Source: Oceanibium sediminis
GTDB lineage: Bacteria; Pseudomonadota; Alphaproteobacteria; Rhodobacterales; Rhodobacteraceae
Direction: 5' to 3'
Assembly (NCBI RefSeq): GCF_003265325.1
Contig: NZ_QGNX01000004.1
Span: forward strand, 1 to 64,000
Length of the DNA: 64,000 nucleotides
A program made the translations under genes and the position numbers. This document shows, in pieces, positions 1 to 8,005 of this stretch. Positions within the stretch are counted from its first letter, which is position 1. Each line of letters opens with the position of its first letter. The notes under the pieces were generated by a model. It saw nothing but the letters and a program-made list of their open reading frames with translations, had not been told where the DNA came from and made no database searches.

Positions 1-72
1 CCGCCAGCCGTGGTCTATTGGCAGAGAAATGATATCAACCAACCCGATCAGCAGGTGCAACGAGTAGCTTAA
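1..72 (+). CDS. IS3-family transposase OrfB, C-terminal fragment
   Basis: Frame 1 gives 23 codons and a TAA stop; the gene starts before the window. The last residues, QPDQQVQRVA, match the usual tail of IS3-family OrfB (DDE, rve-type) transposases as I know it. The catalytic core would lie off the left edge. The gene would catalyse excision and insertion of its own element. It is the only transposase sequence found in the window. The family call rests on a short tail and on the IS end that follows. Confidence 0.7.
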   Translation, partial: PPAVVYWQRNDINQPDQQVQRVA

Positions 73-111
73 TTTACGCCAGATCCTGTCCAACGGATGG
101 GGAGTAGCTCA
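1..111 (+). mobile_element. IS3-family insertion sequence, right end (partial)
   Basis: The window opens inside an insertion sequence. A transposase C-terminus ends at 72, and the next 39 bases lead to a terminal sequence at about 86-111 that finishes in GTAGCTCA. Read from outside inward the end begins TGAGCTACTCCCCATC, which resembles terminal inverted repeats of IS3-family (IS51-like) elements as I remember them. The other end and the target duplication lie outside the window, so the exact boundary and subgroup are inferred. Confidence 0.7.
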
Positions 112-210
112 TTGACCCCGGAAATAACGAAGAAATACCGTGGTCAAGCGGAGCGGAAACGGCTTTCGAAAGCTGCCCAAAAACTACGGGAAAAAGCCAA
201 AAGTGACTAA
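112..210 (+). pseudogene. Possible 3' remnant of a gene cut by the IS3 element
   Basis: Directly after the inferred IS end an open frame runs 32 codons to a TAA at 208-210, with a lysine/arginine-rich, coding-like composition (ends LREKAKSD). No good ribosome site precedes it, so it looks like the tail of a longer gene interrupted by the insertion. It lies on the 3' side of the tRNA-Leu gene, where integrase genes of integrative elements often sit, but nothing in these 32 residues identifies an integrase. The 84 bases from 211 to 294 hold no recognisable feature. Confidence 0.35.
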
Positions 211-294
211 CAAAGTGACTAGCTCGCGAAAGAAGGAGGGTCGACGATCAGGAAAGAGAACCACTAAGAAGAAAAAAACCGAGGGAAATCAACT

Positions 295-379
<85 letters not shown>

Positions 380-503
380 ACACGAACCCGTTGCTCCGCC
401 GCGCGGGCAGACCGGAAATCGGCGCCCTTCTAGCAAAGTGATCCGGGGGGCGCGAGAGAAAAATGTCCTTCGCGCCCTTGTCCGCGCGCGGGAGCCTCCG
501 GCG

Positions 504-526
504 GGAGTATTTTGGGAGTAAAGTGG
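504..526 (+). repeat. Dispersed extragenic repeat, copy 1
   Basis: The sequence reads GGAGTATTT, two bases, then GGAGTAAAGTGG. The same 9+2+12 pattern with only the two middle bases changed occurs on the opposite strand at 59988-60010. Both copies lie in non-coding DNA just beyond the 3' end of a minus-strand gene (nnr here, the Hint gene there). I recall similar motifs in Rhodobacteraceae spacers but cannot verify that here. Confidence 0.6.
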
Positions 527-536
527 AGGGGTGCGC

Positions 537-2108
537 TCATGTTTTTAGCGCGCGGAGAACGGCGGGGAGCTGTTCGGGCAGATCCTCGGCAATCAGGCCG
601 GGGCCGAAGTGGCGCGCTGCCTCCACGTGGAGCCAGGCGGCTGTTTCGGCGGCGGCGCGGGGGGCGATGCCGCGGGCGAGCAGGCCAGTGATGAAACCGG
701 CGAGCACGTCGCCGGAGCCGGCGGTGGCGAGCCAGGGAGCGGCGCGTTCGTAGTGGGCGGCGTTGATGGCGGCCTGCCCGGCCTGGTCGGCGATGACGGT
801 GTCGGGGCCCTTGAAGAGGATCGTGCAGCCGGCGCGTTTCGCCGCATCCCGCGTGGCATCGGCTTTCGAAAAGGCCGGGCCGCTGGTCGCGGAGGCCGAG
901 AGCTTCTTAGCGATGTCCGGAAACAGGCGCGCGAATTCGCCACCATGTGGGGTGAGCACGCAGTTTTCGTGCAAGCGCTCGAAAAGGGCGGGCGGATTGC
1001 CTGAGAAGCTGGTCAGCGCATCCGCATCCAACACGGTGGCGCGCTTTGCTCCAAGCGCGCTACGCACGAGCGCGCGAGTGCGTTCACCTCGCCCGAGGCC
1101 AGGGCCGAGGCAGAGCGCGTTAAGGCGTGTATCCTGCAGGACGCCCTCGAGGGTATCGGCGTCGGCGACGGGCTCCAGCATGATCGCGGTCAACTGGGCG
1201 GCGTGTTCGGCCAGCCCCTCGGGCGGGGGCGAGACCGTGACGAGGCCTGCCCCGATGCGCAGCGCGCCGCGCGCGGCGAGGCGGGCGGCGCCGCCCTTGC
1301 CCGGCGGGCCCGACATGACCAGGGCGTGACCATGCGCGTATTTATGGGCGTCGGGCCCCCGGTGCTTCGTGAGCGCGCTGGCGATGAAAGGCCCGCCTGT
1401 CAGCAGCGTTGCCGCGCTTTGCGGGCCGGGGGTAAGGCCGATGTCCTTGCAGGTGAGGTGGCGGCACCGGTTCGGCCCTTCGGCCAGGAAATGGCCGAGT
1501 TTCGGGGCGTGGAAGGTCACCGTGAGGGCGTCGCAGGGCAGCGGCGGCTGGCGGGCCCAGAGGCCGCGGCCGCTGTCCGCGCAGAGGCCGCTGGGCAGGT
1601 CCACGCAGATCATCGGGGCACGGGCGAAGCTATCGGTGGCGACGGCGCAGGACAGGATATCGCACAGGTCGGATCCGAGCGGGCGTGTCAGCCCTGTTCC
1701 GAACATCGCGTCGATGACGCAGAACTCCTCGCCCCGCCGGTTCGCGTCGCTTTGGAGAAGTGCCTCAACCGAAAGCGCGGCGATCGTGCCGGCCTGCTGC
1801 CAGCGTCGGCAGTTCGTGGCGGCGTCCGGCGGCAGGTGCGACTCGTCGCCATACAAGAAGACCTCCACCACCCATCCGCGTTGCTTCAACAACCGCGCGA
1901 TGACGAAGCCGTCGCCGCCGTTGTTGCCGGGGCCGCAGAGCACGACCGCGCGGTGGGCGGTGATCGCAAGCGCGGGGCGCCATTCCAGCATCGCGTCGAC
2001 GACGCCCTGCCCTGCGCGCTCCATCAGCTCCAGCCCGGTCACGGCGCCGCTGTCGATCGCGGCCTGTTCGATGGCCCGCATCCGGGCCGCGGTCAGCAGT
2101 TCGGTCAT
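537..2108 (-). CDS. nnr: Bifunctional NAD(P)H-hydrate repair enzyme (epimerase + ADP-dependent dehydratase)
   Basis: This 523-residue protein repairs damaged NADH and NADPH: the N-terminal half epimerises R- and S-NAD(P)HX, and the C-terminal half dehydrates S-NAD(P)HX with ADP. The NnrE half (about 1-225) shows CGPGNNGGDGF at 58-68 and VDLPSGL at 169-175. The NnrD half (about 240-523) shows the glycine-rich MSGPPGKGGAARLAARGALR region, LTPHGGEFARL at 385-395 and AGSGDVLAG near 463-471, the expected nucleotide and active-site segments. The ATG at 2108 is chosen because the sequence from MTELL matches the family start; the frame stays open upstream to 2162. In many alphaproteobacteria this gene neighbours glnB, as here, where it is divergent. 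Length is normal for the fused form. Confidence 0.93.
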   Translation of the reverse strand: MTELLTAARMRAIEQAAIDSGAVTGLELMERAGQGVVDAMLEWRPALAITAHRAVVLCGPGNNGGDGFVIARLLKQRGWVVEVFLYGDESHLPPDAATNCRRWQQAGTIAALSVEALLQSDANRRGEEFCVIDAMFGTGLTRPLGSDLCDILSCAVATDSFARAPMICVDLPSGLCADSGRGLWARQPPLPCDALTVTFHAPKLGHFLAEGPNRCRHLTCKDIGLTPGPQSAATLLTGGPFIASALTKHRGPDAHKYAHGHALVMSGPPGKGGAARLAARGALRIGAGLVTVSPPPEGLAEHAAQLTAIMLEPVADADTLEGVLQDTRLNALCLGPGLGRGERTRALVRSALGAKRATVLDADALTSFSGNPPALFERLHENCVLTPHGGEFARLFPDIAKKLSASATSGPAFSKADATRDAAKRAGCTILFKGPDTVIADQAGQAAINAAHYERAAPWLATAGSGDVLAGFITGLLARGIAPRAAAETAAWLHVEAARHFGPGLIAEDLPEQLPAVLRALKT

Positions 2109-2134
2109 GTTTGCCTTCTCACCCTGCCCAATAA

Positions 2135-2632
<498 letters not shown>

Positions 2633-2684
2633 TCCTGCCCCTCGCTCACTTCTCACAGACATTCAATCAACCAGGAAACACATC

Positions 2685-4094
2685 ATGAGTGACATCTCCA
2701 ACGTCATGAAAACGCTGAAGGATGAAGAGGTCGAGTACCTCGACCTTCGCTTCACCGACCCGCGCGGCAAGCTGCAGCATGTGACGGCCATCGTCGATAC
2801 CGTCGATGAGGATTTCCTGTCGGACGGCTTCATGTTCGACGGCTCCTCGATCGCTGGCTGGAAGTCCATCGACAAGTCCGACATGAAGCTGATGCCGGAT
2901 CCCTCCTCGATCTACATGGACCCGTTCTACGCGGAAAAGACGCTGTGCATTCACTGCGACGTGCTGGAGCCGGATACCAACGAAGCCTATGACCGCGACC
3001 CGCGCATGACCGCGAAGAAGGCAGAGGCTTACCTGAAGTCCTCGGGCATCGGCGACACCTCCTTCTGGGGACCCGAGGCGGAGTTCTTCGTCTTTGACGA
3101 CGTGCGCTACAAGGTCGGCATGGACGAGGTGTCCTACTCGGTCGATGCGCATGACGCGGCCTGGAACACCGGCACCGAGTACGAGATGGGCAACCTCGGC
3201 CATCGTCCGGGCGTAAAGGGCGGCTATTTCCCCGTGCCCCCCGTTGATCACGCGCAGGACCTGCGTTCGGAAATGCTGTCGACGATGAAGCGCATCGGCA
3301 TGAAGGTCGACAAGCACCACCACGAAGTGGCGTCCTGCCAGCATGAGCTTGGGCTGATCTTCGGCACGCTGACCAAACAGGCGGACGAGCTTCAGAAGTA
3401 CAAGTACATCATCCACCAGGTGGCCAATGCCTACGGCAAGTCGGCGACCTTCATGCCGAAGCCGATCTCGGGCGACAACGGCACCGGCATGCATGTGAAC
3501 CAGTCGATCTGGAAGGACGGCAGGCCGCTGTTCGCGGGCGACAAGTACGCAGATCTGTCGGACGAGGCGTTGTGGTACATCGGCGGCATCCTGAAGCATG
3601 CGAAATCGCTGAACGCCTTCACCAACCCGGCGACCAACTCCTACAAGCGGCTGATCCCGGGCTTCGAAGCGCCGGTCCTGCTGGCTTACTCGGCTTCCAA
3701 CCGGTCCGCCTCGATCCGGATCCCCTGGACCGACAGCCCGAAGGCCAAGCGCGTGGAAACCCGTTTCCCCGATCCGGCTGCGAACCCCTACCTGGCGTTT
3801 TCCGCCCTTCTTCTGGCGGGGCTCGACGGTATCAAGAACAAGATCCACCCCGGCGATGCGGCGGACAAGGACCTGTACGACCTGCCGCCCGAGGAACTGG
3901 CCGGTATTCCGACCGTCTGCGGCAGCCTGCGCGAAGCGCTGCAGTCGCTTGAGGACGATCACGAGTACCTGCTGGCAGGCGACGTGTTCACCAAGAGCCA
4001 GATCGAGGGCTACTCCGAGCTGAAGTGGGAAGAAGTCTACAACTTCGAGCACACGCCCCACCCGGTCGAGTTCGCGATGTACTACAGCTGCTGA
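2685..4094 (+). CDS. glnA: Type I glutamine synthetase
   Basis: This makes glutamine from glutamate, ammonia and ATP as a cytoplasmic dodecamer. Its 469 residues match the usual GSI-beta length. Visible family segments include [10 protein letters not shown] near the N-terminus, [11 protein letters not shown], the ATP/metal region [16 protein letters not shown], and [18 protein letters not shown]. The adenylylation motif DLYDLPPEE has its target tyrosine at residue 398, so the enzyme is probably controlled by GlnE. The ATG follows an AGGA ribosome site. It is co-transcribed with glnB and ends at a strong intrinsic terminator about 30 bases downstream. Confidence 0.97.
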   Translation: MSDISNVMKTLKDEEVEYLDLRFTDPRGKLQHVTAIVDTVDEDFLSDGFMFDGSSIAGWKSIDKSDMKLMPDPSSIYMDPFYAEKTLCIHCDVLEPDTNEAYDRDPRMTAKKAEAYLKSSGIGDTSFWGPEAEFFVFDDVRYKVGMDEVSYSVDAHDAAWNTGTEYEMGNLGHRPGVKGGYFPVPPVDHAQDLRSEMLSTMKRIGMKVDKHHHEVASCQHELGLIFGTLTKQADELQKYKYIIHQVANAYGKSATFMPKPISGDNGTGMHVNQSIWKDGRPLFAGDKYADLSDEALWYIGGILKHAKSLNAFTNPATNSYKRLIPGFEAPVLLAYSASNRSASIRIPWTDSPKAKRVETRFPDPAANPYLAFSALLLAGLDGIKNKIHPGDAADKDLYDLPPEELAGIPTVCGSLREALQSLEDDHEYLLAGDVFTKSQIEGYSELKWEEVYNFEHTPHPVEFAMYYSC

Positions 4095-4122
4095 TCCCGA
4101 CCCGGATCACGCGAAAGACAGG

Positions 4123-4148
4123 AAGGGCCCCCGAGCGGGGCCCTTTTT
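4123..4148 (+). terminator. Intrinsic terminator of the glnBA operon
   Basis: A perfect 9-bp stem, AAGGGCCCC (4123-4131) with GGGGCCCTT (4137-4145), closes a 5-base loop and runs into a T-rich tail. It lies between the glnA stop and the convergent GST gene, whose own stop is at 4153, so it may work in both directions. Confidence 0.85.
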
Positions 4149-4152
4149 CCGT

Positions 4153-4803
4153 TCAGGTCCCGGCCTGGCGCCGTGCCACGTCTGCGGCCTCGAAATGGGC
4201 GATCTGGTCGGCATGGGCCTTCTGGAACGCCGGTCGATCCGTGATCCGTTTCACGTAGGCTTCGGCCATGGGCCGATCACCAAAGGCGCGCAGTTTCGAC
4301 ACGCGCAGCACATCCGCCATCAACAGGTCCGCAACGGTGAAGCGGCCCGCGGCAAGCCATTCGCGCTCGCCCAGGATACGCTCCATATGCGCAAGGCGGC
4401 TTTCCAGCCAAGCGGTCAGGTGGTTTTCCTTCGCACCCGTCATTTCGAGGAACCACCACGGGACGGAGACCATCTCGATCGAGTTCAGCGCGGCAATGAC
4501 CCATTGCAGGGTTTCCGCCCGCCCCTGCACGTCGCGCGGCATCACCGCCGCGCTCTTTTCGGCAAGGTGCAGGATGCAGGCGCCGCTTTCGAACAGCTCC
4601 AGGCCGCCATCGTTGAGGAACGGAACCTGGCCGAAGGGCTGTCGGGCCAGGTGGTCCGGCCCGCTCTCCCCGATGGGCACGGTTCGAACGATGTAGGGAA
4701 TCCCGGCTTCTTCGCAGAGCCATCTCAGCCGCAGGTCGCGCACGAAGCCGCGCGGGCCGTCGGGGACCCAATCGAAGGTCCAGATCGTCACTTGCTCGGT
4801 CAT
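4153..4803 (-). CDS. Glutathione S-transferase family protein
   Basis: A 216-residue cytosolic GST-like protein. The N-terminal thioredoxin-like half carries the cis-proline segment QVPFLNDGG followed by LFESGACILHLAEK, the glutathione-contacting ES motif region. The helical C-terminal half contains RFTVADLLMADVLR, the usual GST N-capping/hydrophobic staple region with the conserved Asp. Family members conjugate or reduce substrates with glutathione; the substrate cannot be told from sequence. ATG 4803 (MTEQV) is preferred over ATG 4818 because the beta-strand of the GST fold begins there. It is convergent with glnA and follows the DksA-like pair on the same strand after a 78-base gap. Confidence 0.85.
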   Translation of the reverse strand: MTEQVTIWTFDWVPDGPRGFVRDLRLRWLCEEAGIPYIVRTVPIGESGPDHLARQPFGQVPFLNDGGLELFESGACILHLAEKSAAVMPRDVQGRAETLQWVIAALNSIEMVSVPWWFLEMTGAKENHLTAWLESRLAHMERILGEREWLAAGRFTVADLLMADVLRVSKLRAFGDRPMAEAYVKRITDRPAFQKAHADQIAHFEAADVARRQAGT

Positions 4804-4881
4804 GGGCCGAGCCTGCACGCAGCCATCGGAAAAGTATAGGCGGAGAGGGCGCGGTGCCGTTCTTGGGCAACGCGCCGCGGC

Positions 4882-5112
4882 TCAGCCGCGCCTGGGAAGC
4901 GGTGGCTTTCGCGCGCCGTTGCGCTCGGCGGCCAGGCTATCCTCGAGCCAGGTTTCCAGGTCGAGGATATCCTGGGGCAGCGGCTGGCCCATGGCGCGCA
5001 GCGCGGCAAGATCCTCGCGCAGGCGCTCTTGCAGGACGTGCAGGTCCTCTGGCTGCTTGGAAATCTCGTCCAGCAGGGAATAGACCGATGCTTTCAGCGT
5101 CTCGAAGGCCAT
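4882..5112 (-). CDS. Small conserved hypothetical protein (76 aa)
   Basis: A 76-residue acidic, mostly helical protein (begins MAFETLKASVYSLLDEIS) ending in a basic, proline-rich tail. It has no signal peptide or membrane segment. The regular spacing of leucines (LQERLREDLAALRAMG) suggests a helical hairpin or short coiled coil. The start lies 3 bases after the stop of the DksA-like gene, so the two are almost certainly co-translated. I do not recognise a named family. The tight linkage suggests a helper or partner of the zinc-finger protein, which is inference only. Confidence 0.7.
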   Translation of the reverse strand: MAFETLKASVYSLLDEISKQPEDLHVLQERLREDLAALRAMGQPLPQDILDLETWLEDSLAAERNGARKPPLPRRG

Positions 5113-5115
5113 GGC

Positions 5116-5433
5116 TCAGACCGCGCAGGCGCGGCAGAACGGCGTGAAGGGCAGCAGGTCCAGGCGCTCTTCGGAAATCTGCTCGCCGCATTTGGCGCAT
5201 TCGCCGTAGGTGCCGTCCTCGATCCGTCGAAGGGCGGCGCGGATCATCTCCAGCTCATGCTTGCCGTTGAGGCCGAGGCGTTCCAGAACCTCGTCGTCCT
5301 CCCGCTCGGAGGCGCGGTCCTCGACGTCCTTCGGGGGTTCCTCCTCAAGGGTGTCCTCGATACCGCGCAGCCGTGCCTGGATTTCGGCTGCCATCTTCTC
5401 AAGTTGCGCGCGGCGTTCTTCGGTGGTTCGCAT
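5116..5433 (-). CDS. TraR/DksA-type zinc-finger protein
   Basis: A 105-residue protein with an N-terminal helical region (about 1-70) and a C-terminal zinc finger. Cysteines 79, 82, 100 and 103 are in the classic arrangement (YGECAKCG then PFCRAC). DksA relatives enter the RNA polymerase secondary channel and alter transcription with or without ppGpp; short members like this one are less well characterised. The coiled-coil tip residues of true DksA are not obvious, so I keep the family name only. ATG 5433 has an AAGGGAA ribosome site; the open frame upstream to 5505 does not look coding. First gene of a pair with the 76-residue protein. Confidence 0.85.
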   Translation of the reverse strand: MRTTEERRAQLEKMAAEIQARLRGIEDTLEEEPPKDVEDRASEREDDEVLERLGLNGKHELEMIRAALRRIEDGTYGECAKCGEQISEERLDLLPFTPFCRACAV

Positions 5434-5514
5434 GGACAGGTTCCCTTGCTTGGAGTGATCTTCATCCTTGGCGATCAGCAAACCAGTCGCCTTGATCCGG
5501 ATCAAGTCCGACGC

Positions 5515-6402
5515 TCAGCGGAAACGCAGGTTGGTGATCAGCGCGTGGTGGTCGGAGCCGTTCCTTGGCAGCATATCCGTCTGGGCCTGAAGGTCTTCGG
5601 ACACCAAGACGTGGTCCAGCGGCAGGCCGGGCCAGAAGCTGGGGCGCTGGAAGGTCAGGCGCAGCCCGCCCACGGCGCGGGTGCCCGTCGCTTCCAGGAT
5701 CCGGTCGACCGAATGCGCCCAGGCCGGGATGTTGAAATCCCCGCCGATCAGGATCGGTTCGGGCAGGCCGCGTAGCAGCTCCGCCACCACCTCGGCCTGT
5801 GCCGCCTGCCCATAGGGCCAGGGCCACGGCAGGTGAAGGTTGACCACGGTGATCGGCCCGTCCGGGGTTCTGAGCCGGGCCCAGGCAGCCCCCTGCCCGC
5901 GCGCGCAGACCGGCTCCTCCATCACCGGATACCGCGACAGGATGGCGATTGCGCCGATGCCGCTGAACTCGCAGATCACCTCGGTCCGGGTGCGCATGGT
6001 CCGGGGAATCACCATGTTGGAGGCGCTGACCTCCTGCAACAGCACCACGTCCGCGCGCTCCGCCTCGATCTGGGCGACGACCGCTTCGGGCATGGGATTG
6101 TCGTAGCGCAGGTTCTGGCTGTAGACGCGCAGATCGGGGCTGAGCACCGGATCCTCGGGCAGCACGCCCGGCGCCAGGCCGAACAGCGCGATCGCCAGCC
6201 CCACCAGCGCCAGCGTCCGGGCCACCAGCGCGGAAAAGGCGACCGTGAACAGGAACAGTGCCACGAAGCCGATCGCCAACTGGACGCGGAACGCGCCCAT
6301 CGTGTCGAAAAGCGGATGAACGTGGCCAAGGAAGCCGGCCAGCGTCGCAACGATTCCCGCGGTGGCGATGGCCGCGACTGCGCCGCGTATCAGACTGAGC
6401 AT
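5515..6402 (-). CDS. Membrane-anchored endonuclease/exonuclease/phosphatase-family protein
   Basis: 295 residues. About three hydrophobic helices fill residues 4-85, followed by an EEP (DNase I-like) domain facing the periplasm or membrane surface. Catalytic positions of the fold are present: QN at 96-97, the metal-binding Glu in LLQEVS (124), H190, GDFN with D222 and N224, D263 in LPLDH, and the terminal SDHH with D284 and H285. Family members cleave phosphodiesters in nucleic acids, lipids or inositol phosphates; the substrate is not deducible. ATG 6402 is chosen because AAGGGA precedes it and the first membrane helix starts there. Divergent from dddP across 155 bases. Confidence 0.85.
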   Translation of the reverse strand: MLSLIRGAVAAIATAGIVATLAGFLGHVHPLFDTMGAFRVQLAIGFVALFLFTVAFSALVARTLALVGLAIALFGLAPGVLPEDPVLSPDLRVYSQNLRYDNPMPEAVVAQIEAERADVVLLQEVSASNMVIPRTMRTRTEVICEFSGIGAIAILSRYPVMEEPVCARGQGAAWARLRTPDGPITVVNLHLPWPWPYGQAAQAEVVAELLRGLPEPILIGGDFNIPAWAHSVDRILEATGTRAVGGLRLTFQRPSFWPGLPLDHVLVSEDLQAQTDMLPRNGSDHHALITNLRFR

Positions 6403-6557
6403 GATGCGTCCCTTGAGCCCTTGTTGCCCCCAGTCATGGGCCAAATCCGCGGCGCTGTCATCCCCGGCGACGATATCGAAAAACGACATGCGCGATGCCG
6501 GTTTCCTGTGATCTTCGCCGCGGCGATGGGCCGACACTTCCCCAAGGAGTATTGCCC

Positions 6558-7880
6558 ATGAACCGCCACGTCCCCCACCCGCGCAAGATCGACCCCGCCG
6601 CCCTGCGCCCCGATGGCACGCCCGACGACGACAACCGGGTCGAAATCGGCCCGACGCCGCTGGCCTTCGCCGAATGGGCCGAGGCCGGGCTTCAGGCCCC
6701 CGACCTGGCGGCGATGCGCGCCTTCCGGCTGGCGCGGATCATGGGTGCCCTGTCAGAACGGGACTGGGCGGGCGTGCTGCTGTTCAATCCGCTCAACATC
6801 CGCTACGCGACCGACACCACGAACATGCAGCTCTGGAACGCCCATAACCCGTTCCGCGCCACGCTGGTCTGCGCCGACGGGCACATGGTGCTGTGGGACT
6901 ACAAGTGCGCCCCTTTCCTCGCCGGGTTTAACCCGCTGGTGAGCGAGGTGCGGCCCGGTCCGGGCATGTACTACTTCGGCAGCGGCGACCGGACGGAGGA
7001 TGACGCCGCCGCCTTCGCCAGCGATATCTCCGAGCTCCTGCGCACCCATGCGGGCGGCAACACGCGCCTTGGCGTGGACAAGATCCAGATCGCCGGCCTG
7101 CGCGCGCTGGAGGCGCGGGGCCTCGATATCATGCTGGGCGAGGAGGCGATGGAAAAGGCCCGCGTCATCAAGGGCCCCGACGAAATCCGCGCCATGCGCT
7201 GCGCGATGCATGCCTGCGAAGCCTCGGTCCGGGCGATGGAACGGGCCATGGCGCCGGGCATGACGGAAAACGACATCTGGGCCGTGCTGCACGCGGAAAA
7301 CATCCGCCGGGGGGGCGAGTGGATCGAAACGCGGCTGCTCGCCTCGGGGCCGCGCACCAACCCCTGGTTCCAGGAATGCGGGCCTCGGGTTGTGCAGAAC
7401 AACGAGATCATCGGCCTCGATACCGACATGGTCGGCTGTTACGGCATGTGCGCGGACATCAGCCGCACCTTCTGGCTGGGTGACGGCGCGCCGCGCGCCG
7501 ACATGATCGAGGATTACCGCCTCGGCTGGGAGCATATCGAGCACAACATGGCGCTGCTTCGCCCCGGCCTGAGCATGGCGGACTGGGTGGCGGCGTCGCA
7601 CCCGTTGCCGCAGATCTACCAGAAGCAGAAATACTCCTGCTTCGCCCATGGCGTCGGGCTGTGCGACGAGTACCCGATGGCGGAATACCCGGACGCCTTC
7701 CGCGCCGGCGCGTTCGACATGGTGTTCGAGCCGGGCATGTGCCTGTGCATCGAGGCGCTGATCAGTCGCGAGGGGGGCGACTTCTCCATCAAGCTGGAAG
7801 ACCAGGTGGTCATCACCGAAACCGGGGTGGAAAACACCACCCGCTACCCCCGGGACCCGGCGCTGATGGGTGGGCACTGA
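6558..7880 (+). CDS. dddP: DMSP lyase DddP (M24-family fold, iron-dependent)
   Basis: This cleaves the algal osmolyte dimethylsulfoniopropionate to dimethyl sulfide and acrylate in the cytoplasm. Its 440 residues have a creatinase-like N-terminal domain and a pita-bread C-terminal domain. The N-terminal signature GTPDDDNRVEIGPT and the segment RYATDTTNMQLWNAHNPFR match DddP rather than aminopeptidase P or creatinase. The metal ligands Asp288, Asp290, Asp300, His364, Glu399 and Glu414 all keep a constant offset of 7 from the ligands I remember for the Ruegeria lacuscaerulensis enzyme (295, 297, 307, 371, 406, 421). ATG 6558 follows an excellent AAGGAG site. No acrylate or DMSP transport gene is adjacent. 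The identification is strong; activity is inferred. Confidence 0.92.
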   Translation: MNRHVPHPRKIDPAALRPDGTPDDDNRVEIGPTPLAFAEWAEAGLQAPDLAAMRAFRLARIMGALSERDWAGVLLFNPLNIRYATDTTNMQLWNAHNPFRATLVCADGHMVLWDYKCAPFLAGFNPLVSEVRPGPGMYYFGSGDRTEDDAAAFASDISELLRTHAGGNTRLGVDKIQIAGLRALEARGLDIMLGEEAMEKARVIKGPDEIRAMRCAMHACEASVRAMERAMAPGMTENDIWAVLHAENIRRGGEWIETRLLASGPRTNPWFQECGPRVVQNNEIIGLDTDMVGCYGMCADISRTFWLGDGAPRADMIEDYRLGWEHIEHNMALLRPGLSMADWVAASHPLPQIYQKQKYSCFAHGVGLCDEYPMAEYPDAFRAGAFDMVFEPGMCLCIEALISREGGDFSIKLEDQVVITETGVENTTRYPRDPALMGGH

Positions 7881-8005
7881 CCGGGGGCTAACTGGCCCAC
7901 GGCACGGTCACCCCGGCTCACGATCATGGCACATCGGATTACAGGCGGTTTCCCCGCGCCGCCCGCTGCGCCACATTGGGGGGTGGATCACGGGGACACT
8001 TTCTG

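Noticed and set aside
2667-4061. 464-codon antisense frame opposite glnA
   Set aside because: Shadow of glnA; His-, Arg- and Val-rich with no domain.
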